Assembly: GCA_022059125.1 (NCBI GenBank)
Contig: JAEUWY010000006.1
Coordinates: 2,480,001 to 2,544,000 of the forward strand
Reading direction: 5' to 3'
DNA: 64,000 nt
Origin: Corynespora cassiicola
Lineage: Eukaryota > Ascomycota > Dothideomycetes > Pleosporales > Corynesporascaceae
Below the pieces are notes generated by a model, which worked only from the letters and a program-made list of their open reading frames with translations, was not told the origin of the DNA and ran no database searches. The translations under genes and the position numbers were made by a program. Numbering within the stretch: the stretch's first letter is position 1; each line of letters starts with the position of its first letter. This document shows positions 30,611-41,850 of this stretch, in pieces.

Positions 30611-33239
30611 ATGACATCTGCGAGCAAAACGCCCGCAGCCAGATCCGACTATGAAAGAGCACGGACTTCCGAAACATATACAGCTTCAGATCGGCCATCC
30701 AAGACTTCAAATGCCGATGTACCTCAGGCGCTCAGGTATAGACTACGAGCACTCCTGCTCATGGGATTCTATATCCCCATCTTGGTCATTCCTTGGGTCC
30801 TTACCTGTGTGCTCGTTCATCATCCGGTAAACGAGCCGACATACTACAAACAGTCTGGCCTTCCGCCCAACACTATTCGACTTCACAGGCGACTCATAAA
30901 TGGAATATCGGTATTGAATACGATAGCTGGAATAGTAACCATTCCGCTCATTTCGTCTCTACTAGCGCAGGCTGCTGTCATCTACACGCAGAGACGCCGG
31001 AAATCTCAGCACGTCACCATTAGACAAGCTTTTGCGCTCGCTGACCGGGGATGGTCAAATATCAGCGTTCTATGGGACTCATGGGTGGCATGGTCAAAAG
31101 GAAGCGCTACGCATGGCCCTGGAAGCAAATTCCTTACATTATCAGCTATACTACTTGTCATCGGTATGTTGCCACCCATACCAAGTGACAGCGCTAATCG
31201 GAAACAAGCTGCCATTCAGTTACCCATACGCGAGATATTTTTATCTACGGAGCAGACTCTAGTTTTTTCTCGTAGTGAAAAAGATGTCTCGATTGATTAT
31301 CTCCAGTATTTTCAACCCGCGAGATATACTTATGATTTGGGGCACGATCCTGAGCCCGATGACATGTCGAGCATACCCGAAGACCTTGTCGTCCAAGACG
31401 TTGGAAACTCGTTAGCCTCTTTATCGGTCTTTAAATTCCCCCCAAACCTCTGGATACAGGAAGTACCATCATCGCCTGAGTTTATGCTTCAGGCTGGACC
31501 ATGGAATCTCTTGAGCGGTCAACGAGGCTATGTGGCTGCACTTCCCAACGGGACAACAACTGGCGTAAGTATGCTTTCTTGGTCCGCTTAGTGATGACTC
31601 TTCTTGATAGTAAATGCTGGCATTGGGTTGAAAAGATAAATAACTGACCGAGCACTAGGTGATGCGGCATCGCATCATGAGACTCAACTCGAGCGCTTCT
31701 TGTGCGGACGTCGACCAATCAGAATTCCCTTCGCAATGTGGAGGAGAAAACCCATTCACTGCATCGTTTCTTCGCCCCGACCAACTCCAAGTGCGAGTCT
31801 GCGTCCCCGGAAGCAGAGGAAAGTTCCCGTGGACCGTCTCTCGGGACCGACAACAACTACACGAAGAGATATTCCTCGACATCTCCGATGCAACAGGAAT
31901 AGGGCAACGGGAAAGCTGGAACTCGTCAGTATCGAGAAATGTCACAAGGCATTGTACTACACAGACGGAGCGCGGCTACTTTGAACTAGGAAACTATCGA
32001 AACAGATACCAGGCAGGGCCTCTACTCGATCGCTGGGAAGAGCCAGATATATGGGCGACGGAGGGAGAGTACAATGACTGGATGTCGCCCGAATGGATCG
32101 ACGATACCGAAAAGTATAGATACTCTATTGGCAGAGCACCCGCTGGTGAACGGCGAAGGCCATCGACAGAGTAAGTCCACGCCTCTAGTTCTGAAACACA
32201 AGCTTACATCTCGACAGGGACAGAATAACAGACCTTGTCAACTGGACACCAAATAAGAGAGGGGGCCTCGAATGGCCTCCTGTCCCAGGCTCGCAAAACC
32301 CCAACAGAACAATGACCGGGCCCCTCATGACACTAGCCATCTCCCTCTTCGGCGAGCATTCCCTCTTCGCTTTCGCAGACGCATCTACCAACGCTACTTC
32401 GCCCTCGGCTGCAGCGCAGCTCTGCCAATCCGGCCGTCTGCCCTACTTTTCCCGCACTCTGGATTCGAACGTCACCTCTGCATGCGCGAATGCGACCGCC
32501 GCCGACGTGAGCCCCGAACAGGACGAACAAAACCTGATCAACCTGATGAAAGCATGGCTCGCCTCCATTTTCTACGACCCAGACGAAACAGAAACCTCAC
32601 TGGACATAGGCCTGTATGTCCCTTTTTCTACCCGCTCCATATCTCCAAGCTGACATATCCAGTTACTTCGCCAACGAAGCTATGCTCCTCCAAACTGTCC
32701 AAAACACTTTCCTGGGCACCGCTCGCCCAATCACTTCCTCCGACGGGTCGTACATCCCGCGCCCCGTCATCTCCCTTACAGGCATCATCCTCGTATCTGT
32801 CCTCATCTTACTCCAGCTCCTCGGGCTGGCATATCTGACATACTACATCTACCTTGTGCCCGCATGGACAGGCGCGCTGGACGCCCTGGCCGTAGCGCGC
32901 ATAGCGAAGAGTTTGGGATACGATGATCTGCCTGGGATCGGGGCGGTGGAGGAGAGGGACGAGAGACATTTGGGGGCGATTGATGGATTGGTGGGCATCG
33001 TGGAGGTGGGTAAAGAGTGCGAGGATGGGGTGGAGGTGGACGGGGAGAAGGATGGAAGGGTTGAGATTGGACTCGGAGCTTCGGGCTTGTTCCATAGGAG
33101 ATTGGCTAAGTTTAGGATCAAGAGGGCGAAGCCGGCGGAATCTATGGAAATGCATAGGTTTTGCGAGTGTGAGGGGTGTACAAGGAGGCGCGCGAATGCA
33201 GTTGAGGGAGGTGCGTCGGGTGTGTACAATGCTCTGTAA
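30611..33239 (+). CDS. Large multi-TM membrane protein, unrecognised fungal family
   Basis: Four exons (30611-31564, 31659-32170, 32218-32613, 32663-33239) with introns of 94, 47 and 49 bp; phases join into 812 residues. The N-terminus is polar, then three membrane segments follow: LLLMGFYIPILVIPWVLTC, NTIAGIVTIPLISSLLAQAA and LTLSAILLVIGMLPPIP. A long, probably extracellular region (about residues 215-650) is rich in N-glycosylation sites and Cys. A last membrane segment (ISLTGIILVSVLILLQLLGL) precedes a charged cytosolic tail with a Cys cluster (FCECEGC). This 3+1 TM arrangement with a big ectodomain occurs in many uncharacterised fungal proteins. The protein at 56550-58073 has a similar but simpler plan. 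No function is assigned. Confidence 0.72.
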
Positions 33240-33437
33240 TACTTTGGACTATTTTCTTTTGGTGAAATATTAACTACAGTCACGCTTAATTTGGTAATTG
33301 TGGGGCGTCTGCTGTGTCATTGATTTGTCTATTTTCATTCATGTCTTGAAGTTCGTCTATGCTCATCTTGATTTGCTCGTGATCTTGTATCTGCGCGTGT
33401 GTAAGCCTCTGTACATATATAATCAGGTAGGGAGTCC

Positions 33438-34241
33438 TCACAGGAACAAGCTTTCTCTCGAATACTTGGCCTTGTCCGGGTCGTCCTCAATCTCCTTGAC
33501 ATCAAACAGCTTCTTGGCAACCTTCATGAAATGCAAGTCTGCTCTTCTCCTCTTCTTGAAACAAAAGTAGCACACGGTGTTCTCTCCAATCAAGTCCTTT
33601 AGCGTTTCCTGAAGCAGTGGAAACGCGGGCTCAAAGTAAACGCAGTCGGCCGCCAAGATAATGTCGGGATGGGACGGCACATTAGCTGGAGTTGGCGTCC
33701 CCCAGTCGTATATTGTGGCTTCGGATTTTGAGTCGAGGTTGTTGAGGGAGATGTTTCTTTTCATCAGGTCGAACATTGGCTCCTGGTCGGTGATGTGGAT
33801 CTTGGTTGAGGTCTTGCAGCCAAGCGCGACCGCTAGGCTAATAGTAGAGTATTAGGAAACATATTCTGACTGGCTCAAGAGTCCAAAGTAACATAAGAGA
33901 CAGGGGAATAGACATGACCTACCCGACGAGTCCGCCCCCAGCACCTAGTTCAAGACTATGAGTCAGTCAGCTTCACGCCCCAGCATCACAGAAGCAAACA
34001 CAAGCTACATTTCTTTTCCTACAAGATCATCGCGGTGCTTCCGCAGCATGTACTTGCTCAACAGCATACCGGCGGGCCACAGCTGGCCGCCACAGCCATT
34101 TTTCAGGTCCTCGTGTAATTTCAGTGGTGGCGACAGGAGGCCGTCGAAGTCCACTTCCGAGATGCCTGCAGGCTTGATGACGGCTGGAGGGACCAGGTCC
34201 GCACTTATCTTGAAGATACCGCTGTCCTCGCTGTCGGACAT
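33438..34241 (-). CDS. EFM6-like protein-lysine N-methyltransferase
   Basis: Three exons (34241-34009, 33955-33923, 33837-33438) separated by 53- and 85-bp introns give 221 residues from the ATG at 34241. The 33-bp middle exon carries the SAM-binding motif I (ILELGAGGGLVG completed across both junctions), which strongly supports the splicing. Other class I methyltransferase elements are ITDQEPM after motif I and ADCVYFEPAFPLL (post-motif). The FKKRRRADLHFMKVAKK stretch and the C-terminal KYSRESLFL match the METTL21-like group, and the closest yeast member I recognise is EFM6, which methylates translation elongation factor eEF1A. It is divergent from the ammonium transporter. Confidence 0.82.
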
Positions 34242-34862
34242 GTTGGTCTGTACGTGTTGATACGGGTTGTCAATGTGGGCGAAATGTGATCCGAAAGGCA
34301 ATCCATTTTGTTGACGCTAGCCCAGAGAGGCTTAGAGCGGGTCATGTCAAAAGGGTCTAGATGGGGCTACTGCCGAAGCCGCCCGCACTTCGTTTCGTCC
34401 CATTCGACAACAGATAGAAGACATCTAGACATGGTAGAAACGAAAAGTCTTTGTGACCCTACTATTATGTCTTTGATGTTCCCGACTAGGAGCATACTTA
34501 ATCTCTCGTCCACCCTGAATTTTCATGACATTGCGTCATTGGCCGGCGGCGCTTTATCTTATCAGTGAACACCGCTCTCAGGCCAATCTCTACTCGTCTC
34601 GTTCCGCCACTGCTTATCCTTTTGTGGCAGAGAGCTATGCATATCAGGCGCCTCTTTTTTCGGCATGTCCCAGTTGGGTGGAAACCCGCTGTTGTGAGAC
34701 GCGTAGCTTCCGAGGAGTGTTCCCGGAGCTGTACCTGAGCTGCTTGCATCGTCCCGCCGTCTCTATTCTGACCTCATCTCTCCATCCTCGGGTATCATCT
34801 TTGCATCTATCGTGAATTCTTTTCGAGTGTTTCCTGCATTTGTGGCTCCAATTGTCGCCAAA
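34242..34862. promoter_or_regulatory. EFM6/ammonium transporter intergenic region with GATA sites
   Basis: Four matches to the HGATAR consensus of the nitrogen regulator AreA/NIT2 lie here: AGATAG at 34412-34417 (plus), AGATAA and TGATAA side by side on the minus strand (34554-34559 and 34559-34564), and CGATAG on the minus strand (34807-34812). Such sites upstream of an ammonium transporter fit nitrogen-catabolite control. The motif is short, and some matches are expected by chance. Confidence 0.5.
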
Positions 34863-36377
34863 ATGGCTCTTCCGGAGGACGTACTCAAAGCCTGGGAGGC
34901 TTGCGATCGCACTGATACCCTATTTGTCCTCGTCTGCTCAGTCTTTTGTATGTAGAGCTCTCCCCTCGAGGATCATCGTACCACAGCTCACACTATGCAA
35001 GGCTGGGGCATCATCCCTGCGGTCGGTATCGCCTATTCCGGATACTGCACTCGGTCAAACGCGCTCGCAGCTGTCATGCCATCCATTCTCGCCGTTACAG
35101 TCTGCTCGATACAATGGTTTCTGATCGGATACACCCTGACGTATGGTGAGGGAGGCGCGATATTTGGCAGTCTGAAATATGCTTTCCATAATGGGGTGCT
35201 GGCTGAGCCGGTCGGAACGATACCTGCGGTGCTATTCAGCTTCTTTCAGCTTGTGTTCCAAGCGACCGTTTGTGCTATTGCCGTAGGCGGAGCTTGTGAG
35301 CGGGGCAGGCTACTTCCACTAGTGCCATTCATCTTCGTAAGCGTTCAATTGGAAAAATAGTCCCAATCGCTAACAATCAAAGCTCTGGTCAACTTTCGTC
35401 TACAATCCCTTGGCTCATATGGTCTGGGGAGGTGGTTTCCTCGAAGACCTCGGCGTTCTGGACTTTGCTGGCGGTACGCCCGTGCACATCAACTCCGGTG
35501 CGACAGCGACGGCCATGTCCATTTACCTCTCGTATCCACTTTTCCGCTCCAAGAAATCAGCGACCCGCACGCCTTCGCATCTGGTCATTCATCGGCCTGT
35601 GAATTCGATATGCCAACTGTTGGCAATGATTTCCATCTGGGGATCATGGCTGGCCTTCGATGCTGGAACCGTTCTGGCATTCAACTTCAAGAGCGTCATG
35701 GCCCTCTGCGTGACGAATCTATGTGCTGCAAGCGGAGCGATGACCTGGATGCTGTACACCTACGTTGAAGTCGGCAGATGGAGCCTCGATTCTTGCTTCA
35801 TGGGTGCAATCTCGGGATTGATCATGATTACCCCATCGGCTGGATTCATCGATACTCCGACCGCCTTCTTCTTTGGGATCGTGGGAGCTCTTGTCTGTCG
35901 ACAAGCCCTCAAAGTTAAATTTACCGACTTTGCGCGGCGGTGGAGGTGGGTGGACAACGGAGATACCTTTGCAACTCACTGCATCGGTGGAGTACTAGCT
36001 ACCATCGCAACCGGCTGCTTTGCTCGCAAGGAAGTAGCCGGCTATGACGGTGTCACAGAAATTCCTGGAGGTGTGTTCTTTGATGGCAATGTGCGCCAGC
36101 TCGGCATCCAAATTGTGGAGGCTTTAGTTGGGTTCTTATGGTCTTTCGTTGTCAGCTACGCAATCTACGCCCTGATTGATTGCATTCCAGGGTTTGAAGT
36201 TTTGGCCGAAGACAAGTACGTGTTCGGATTGCAGGATATAAATCAAATTACTAATCATATCGTAGGGACATCATTGCCGGTCTAGATGCTTCCCAAATGG
36301 ACGAAGAGACTCTTTGGATGGAAACGCAAAAGTACTATCCGTTCGCAGATAGGGAGGGCGAAGTCCACCTGGACTAG
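34863..36377 (+). CDS. Ammonium transporter (AMT/MEP family)
   Basis: Four exons (34863-34947, 35002-35336, 35383-36215, 36266-36377) with introns of 54, 46 and 50 bp give 454 residues with consistent phases. Plasma-membrane uptake of ammonium; the family has 11 membrane helices. Visible family features are AVGIAYSGY after the first junction, PLAHMVWGGGFLEDLGVLDF, the signature DFAGGTPVHINSG with the first pore His, and FATHCIGGVLATIATG with the second pore His. The signature has Pro where the usual form has Val before the His. The N-terminus before helix 1 is short. The last exon encodes an acidic C-terminal tail. The upstream region has GATA-type sites, and an amine-oxidising flavoenzyme lies next downstream. 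Confidence 0.92.
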
Positions 36378-37023
36378 GCTTGATCGTCGATGTGCTATGC
36401 GACGTTCGAGCATGTAGGTTTTGATGGGCAAGCGTTACCGTTATCGGTCGATGAATCGGTCCGAGCCGTGGCCACGCGTTGCAGGTTGGCAACTCCCGTG
36501 GGATGAAGAATCTGTCGGGAAGAAGGATATGGAGCGGATCCGTTCAAGCATATATCTTGGTTACGGGCTGTCTTGGTGTGGTAGCCAGCACAATTGACGA
36601 TTCCAATCCGCTTGCCCGATCGCCGGAAGTGATGCGCATGCTCTCGAGATCGAGCCTCGCTAATTATGTAGACTGTGGTCTCACTTTGGGAACAACTCGT
36701 CTACTTGTCTCCGGATCCGCATTCCAAGTGCGGGGTGCTTGGATAATGCGTTCGGATATTCAACTCCACATTCTCCGCTGCATCGAAGATGCTGCCAACT
36801 CTATGCAAAGGCGAAGCCAATGGAGTGTCCGGGTTGTCGCTCCGCATCGGCTTCGGCGTCTCGACCCAGCTCCGTACCTGAACTATGCACTTTATTAAAT
36901 AGGCCCGCCTACTCGCGTTCCGCCGCATGACGTTGTTTGTATGGACTACTCCTTCCGTAGCATAGGTATACAGGGCCGACACCATAGCACCGGAAAAATA
37001 CGCCGCCTCGTTGAACAGCGAAT
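36378..37023. other. Intergenic between transporter and flavoenzyme
   Basis: About 645 bp containing the 3' flank of the ammonium transporter and the promoter of the flavoenzyme. The frame at 36479-36898 has no recognisable features. Confidence 0.5.
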
Positions 37024-38420
37024 ATGACAGAACCCACCGTCCTCATTGTCGGAGCAGGAACCTTTGGCACCTCGACAGCCTACCATCTCGCCCAGACATA
37101 CAAAGACCCTAGTCGAGTCACCATAATCGACCGCTGGGCACCCTCAACCTCTGACCTCAAGCATGCAGCTGCTATCGACGTCAACCGCATCATCCGCACC
37201 GACTACATCAGCCCTTTGTATTGTAATCTCGCAAACGAGGCAATTCATCCCTGGTTCTGGAGTCTTGATCTTGGCCACTTCTTCCACAAGACCGGATGGG
37301 TGATGCTCGACGAAGAGGGCAGCAATTTCGCAGACAGTGTGAGAGCGACATTCAAAGCCCGCGGATCAGACTACACAAAGGATGTTAGCCCAGCAGAGGT
37401 GGGACAGAAATGGGATGTCCTAAAGGGCCTCAAGACCAGAGGGCTCGGCAAGGCATACTTCAACCCCGAAGCCGGCTGGTGCGACGCCGCCCTCGCAACC
37501 GCAAACTTCCTCTCCGCCGCCACAGAACGCGGCGTGAAGCGCGAAACGGGTGAGGTGACTGAACTCCTGTTCGACTCGCGCGGGACTAGCATTGTGGGCG
37601 TCCGCACACGTGAGGGCCAGCGCTTCACAGCCGACAAAATCGTCCTCGCGACCGGAGCATGGACCAGTTTCCTCCTCGCGCCTGTCGAAGATGCCCTGCA
37701 CATCGCAGACCGCGATCGCATCGAGCGCCAAATCAAGGCTGTGGGCCGCTTGTCCGCGTACTACAACCTCTCTCAACAAGATGCGGACCAGATGGTTGAA
37801 TCCAACCTTCCCATTATCGTCTACGGCGACCAGGGCATTCTGATGCCTCCATCGCGCCAGAACCGCACGCTCAAGATCAATGATTTAAAGACGGAATTTG
37901 TCAATACAATCAAGACAGCTTCCGGACGTGAGATCTCGGCCCCTGCGCCCAGGCACCAGGAAGATGTCCCCGACAAGCTGAAGCGCGAAGCTGAGGCTGT
38001 GATTAAGACGATGATTCCCGAGTTTGCGCAGGGGAAGAAGCCAGATCGCTGGCGTATCTGCTGGGACGCTAAGACGCCGACCGAAGACTTTTTGTTGTGC
38101 AGACACCCACATTCTAAGCTGGGAAATCTCTATCTGGCTGTTGGCGGGAATTTCCATAGTTACAAGTATGCTTATTTTTCCCTTCCACGATGGGACATGA
38201 CTAATAATTATGTTATAGATTCATGCCGATCGCTGGAAAATACATGTGCAATGTGCTACTGGGGAAGAGCAATGGGGCAGAGAAGGATGCGGCGTGGAAT
38301 TGGAAGAGCGAAGAGATTTTGCAAAGCAGTGATAGGAAGGAGTTAGGTTGTAAGCCGAGGACAGCTCGACGACCGGAGTTCAAGGAGTTTGAAGCTGCTG
38401 GGTGGTCATCTAAGCTATAG
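37024..38420 (+). CDS. Fructosyl amino acid oxidase/saccharopine oxidase-like flavoenzyme
   Basis: Two exons (37024-38165, 38219-38420), 53-bp intron, 447 residues. The N-terminal VLIVGAGTFGTSTAYHLA is the FAD-binding GxGxxG motif. KHAAAIDVNRIIRTDYI is typical of the fungal amadoriase and saccharopine/pipecolate oxidase branch of the sarcosine-oxidase family. ICWDAKTPTEDFLLCRHP carries the Cys that binds FAD covalently in this family, and VGGNFHSYKFMPIAGK (across the junction) closes the FAD site. These enzymes oxidise secondary amines, releasing H2O2. Substrate choice (fructosyl amino acid versus saccharopine/pipecolate) cannot be fixed here. The C-terminus ends SSKL, which could serve as a peroxisomal type-1 signal, as expected for the family. 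Confidence 0.9.
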
Positions 38421-39458
38421 GACTTTTAGATTTCGTAAGCAGTTTTGATGTTTCTTTAGTTTACTTAGCTAATATATACTGTATTTGCTAAGATGCACTC
38501 TCAGTTGATATGCGAAGTGTTAGCAAAGATGCTTTGCATTGGGTAAGCGGGGGATTTAGTCCACCTTCATTCTCCATTTCTTCTTCATCTAGTCAGTAAT
38601 CACCAGGCAGATAACCGTCCAGTGCCAAGGGTCTCATTGCTTCTCTAGAATTGTCTCAGAGTATTCAAGAGGCTTTCGAAGAATATAGCTATAGAAATTT
38701 TCTATAAACCTTTGCCCGATAGCTAGACTTATAGATATCATACCGAGCTCCTTTATCCTGAATAGTGCACCTAATATATACAAGTTTGGAGAATTTCCAG
38801 ATGTTTTAAGTAGTAGAAGCTCCTCGTATCGCAGAACACCCTTCCTAAGGCTTCATCATTTGGGAATGAGGATGAGTATTAAGACGAGTGTATCATGGAA
38901 TTATGATAATGTACTGTTTAGATATGGTATGTAGTAGTTTAATGGGATCAGTAAAGTTGAAAAAACAGCGGTATGTTATCAAATATTTTGACTGATGAAA
39001 AAAGGACCTGAGAGTCCAAAGGACCCTTTTCAAGGCCAAAGGAAACACGTGAAACAGATCAGAGGGGGGACTTACTTCTCAAGATTCAGAAAAGCTACAA
39101 CAGCACTTAGATACCATACCTCAGACATCTTAGGTATAAAGGGGCAGTGCATGGTGGGGACATTCAAACGAATCCTTTGTTGGATACTCAGGTTTTTCTT
39201 ATTCTATATGTCTAATACATCAAGAAGTAAATCTAAGACTATGTGAGCCGGTAAGAAACATGACTGCGTGTATTCTCATGTGATGTCTTGAATCTCAGAC
39301 TGCCCAAAGACATGTCTCCCTTTTTGAGTCAAGACGAGATCAACAGTCGCCTCAGTCATTGAATACACATTATTTTAGATGTATAAAAAAGGCATTTGGG
39401 ATCGCCTTGAGTGTTTTCTCAGTAAAACACAAGACATTGATTTCCTCTCGACCCCGAA
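38421..39458. other. 1-kb AT-rich gap
   Basis: AT-rich DNA without a supported gene. A TATAAAA box at about 39381-39387 precedes the hypothetical gene at 39459. Confidence 0.5.
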
Positions 39459-40055
39459 ATGGCCTCACTGGCAGCAATCTATTGGACAACCATAGGATTC
39501 ACGAATGAATTCCGTCAGAACGACCTGATAAAGTGGGAAAAATGCAACGGGCAAGCTGATGCTCCATCTAGTGGGCTCTGCCATTCTCCGCTCAGCCAAT
39601 CAACCTTGGATGAGACCAGAGAACTATGCCAGACGATAGACGTCGATGGGAACAACCACGACTTCTATCAAGCGCGTAACCTCGCAGAGCTCCGATTTTG
39701 TGCAGCTCATTAAAATCAAGCCGAGGCCTTTCATTTGACATGGGAGTTGAAGTATACGCACGTCTTGGACGGTAGGCTACCGAAAGCGTCGATGGAGGGT
39801 GAAGTGTGGTCTTATCATGAGATGGTCGGAAATGTACAATATCGGACGGCCATGGTGTTGGAAAGCGGTATAAGTACACTCGGGATGGAACGCAATTATA
39901 TTTGGCGCTATTGCGTGGAGGGACAGATGCAGCTGTGGTGCAGGGGGGTGGATGTGGACGATCAGGCCGTGTGGGAACTGTGGTGGGTATGCTGGAAGAT
40001 GATGGATATACTACAAGATATGGTGGAGCTGTGTGAGATTGCTCGAGGGATGTAG
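39459..40055 (+). CDS. Hypothetical protein with an in-frame TAA that may lie in a 45-bp intron
   Basis: Two blocks in the same frame (39459-39710 and from 39714) are separated only by TAA at 39711-39713. A GTAACC...AAG candidate intron at 39676-39720 (45 bp, a multiple of 3) would remove the stop and give 183 residues. The proposed splice sites are weak. A TATAAAA box lies about 75 bp upstream of the ATG. The second block is rich in Trp, Met and Glu (WRYCVEGQMQLW, WELWWVCWKMMDIL) and looks helical. I recognise no family. Alternatives are a short 84-codon protein, a gene with a real nonsense mutation, or non-coding DNA. Confidence 0.35.
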
Positions 40056-40348
40056 TTAGCAGGGGTATCTAGGAGATTGGGTACGAGGTGGCGGAGAAGG
40101 TGGATGAAAAGGTCACGTGGATATAAAAATCACGTGTCTCTCACATGGCGATAAGATAAGCGAAAAAGGGGCGGCGAGTGGCGGGGTCCGCATTGAGACA
40201 TCAGCCTATCACCGCACGACCATCACCCCAGGCCCTGCAGGGTCTGGACATTTTACATTAGCACCACTCCCGCCCTCGTCTCTCCCGCCCTCCCCTCTTT
40301 CTCTCTCCACCTCCACCACTTCTCTGCATTCTGTTCTGGCCGCCCAAG

Positions 40349-40911
40349 ATGCGGTCCTCAGTCGCTACCGCCACGGCCCCGTCGAAGAAGCCGGAGAAGA
40401 GGACCTTCACCGTCAAGGCGGACAAGGACGACGCCGTCACCGCCGCGGCCGACCCCAAGCTCGACAACGACCATGACCGCTTTTTCTGGACCTACACCGA
40501 AGAACCGCACCGGACGCGGCGAATGGCCATCATCAAGGCCCATCCCGAGGTACTGGAGCTCCAGCATCTATTGGCCATCCATTGTTGACAAGTCCGCCAG
40601 GTCACCAAGCTCTGCGGGCCGGAGCCGCTCACAAAATACGTTGTCGCCTTTGTGGTGAGCTTGCAGGTCCTTTGCGCCTATCTCCTCCGCAACCAGCCAT
40701 TTCTGTCGTGGCCCGTCTTCTTGACCGCCTACGTTGTCGGCGCCACCGCGAACCAGAACCTCTTCCTCGCCATTCACGAGATATCCCACAACCTGGCCTT
40801 TAGGAATCCCCTGGCCAACAGGATCTTTGCTGTGTTTGCAAACCTACCAATTGGCATCCCTTATAGTGCCTCTTTCCGGGTAAGTCGAGTCACTACACAC
40901 ACACACACACA

Positions 40912-40973
<62 letters not shown>

Positions 40974-41693
40974 GTGACTAATTCTTCCCAGCCATACCAC
41001 CTGACGCACCACAAGTCGCTCGGCGTCAATGGCCTCGATACCGATCTCCCCACCGCATTCGAGGCCCTCTTCCTCGACTCCATCGCGGGCAAGGCCTTTT
41101 TCTGCACTTGCCAGATCCTCTTCTACGCCCTTCGTCCCATGTTCATCTACCAGCTGCCGCTCAGCAACATCCATTTTTTCAACATTGCCGTCCAGGTCGC
41201 CTTCGACTGGGCTTTGGTCCACTTTATCGGAGGAAAGGCGCTTGGATACTTGATTTTGAGTAGCTTCTTGGCTGGTAGCTTGCACCCGTGTGCTGGCCAC
41301 TTCATCGCCGAGCACTACGTGTTTGAGAAGCCGCAAAAGGACGCCATGAACCCGGCAAACAAGATTCCGATTCCCGAGACGTACTCGTACTACGGCGTGC
41401 TCAACTTTTTCACCTACAACGTCGGCTTGCACAATGAGCACCACGACTTCCCCGCAATCCCATGGACGAAGCTTCCCACGTTGAATCGCATTGCACACGA
41501 GTTCTACGACGACTTGCCTCAACACAAGAGCTGGGTCTACGTTATTTGGCAATTCATCTTCGACAAGGACGTCAGCCTCTGGTGCCGTGTCAAGAGAGAA
41601 GAGGGCGGACGAAGAGTGGGCGGAGGCAGCGGATGGAACGAGGAAGATTTGGGCGCCAACGAGAAGAAGGGCCCCATTCCTGGGGTGTTGTAA
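40349..41693 (+). CDS. Sphingolipid delta-4 desaturase
   Basis: Three exons (40349-40549, 40601-40879, 40992-41693), introns 51 and 112 bp, 393 residues. Introduces the 4,5-trans double bond of dihydroceramide, in the ER membrane. The N-terminal DNDHDRFFWTYTEEPHRTRR belongs to the lipid-desaturase N-terminal domain of this family. The di-iron His boxes are HEISHN, HLTHHKSLG (right after the second junction) and HNEHHDFPAIPW. The signature segments GHFIAEHYVF and the several membrane helices agree. The C-terminus extends with a Gly/Arg/Glu-rich tail of about 35 residues. The second intron is largely a dinucleotide microsatellite. Housekeeping lipid gene. Confidence 0.94.
40895..40966 (+). repeat. 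(AC)10(TC)26 compound microsatellite in desaturase intron 2
   Basis: Ten AC units (40895-40914) run directly into 26 TC units (40915-40966). The tract fills most of the 112-bp intron between donor 40880 and acceptor 40991 and acts as a very long polypyrimidine tract. A second AG at 40973-40974 lies between the tract and the true acceptor. Confidence 0.97.
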
Positions 41694-41850
41694 ATGTTGA
41701 TGATATATAAGCATGCAAGGCGTTGGGGAGCACCGTCACAGAAGAATATAATCTAGATTTGGAACGAAAAAAAAAACATGTACCAGGCCATCCGTGACCC
41801 TCTGCTACCATATATACAGGCACCTCTCAGAAGATCCTACCGTATCGACT

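Noticed and set aside
36479..36898. Plus-strand frame of 139 codons between the transporter and flavoenzyme
   Set aside because: No recognisable domain; lies in the 3' flank and promoter of real genes.
40893..41714. Minus-strand frame of 273 codons ending in Arg-Glu repeats
   Set aside because: Antisense of sphingolipid desaturase; the repeats are the intronic microsatellite read in reverse.
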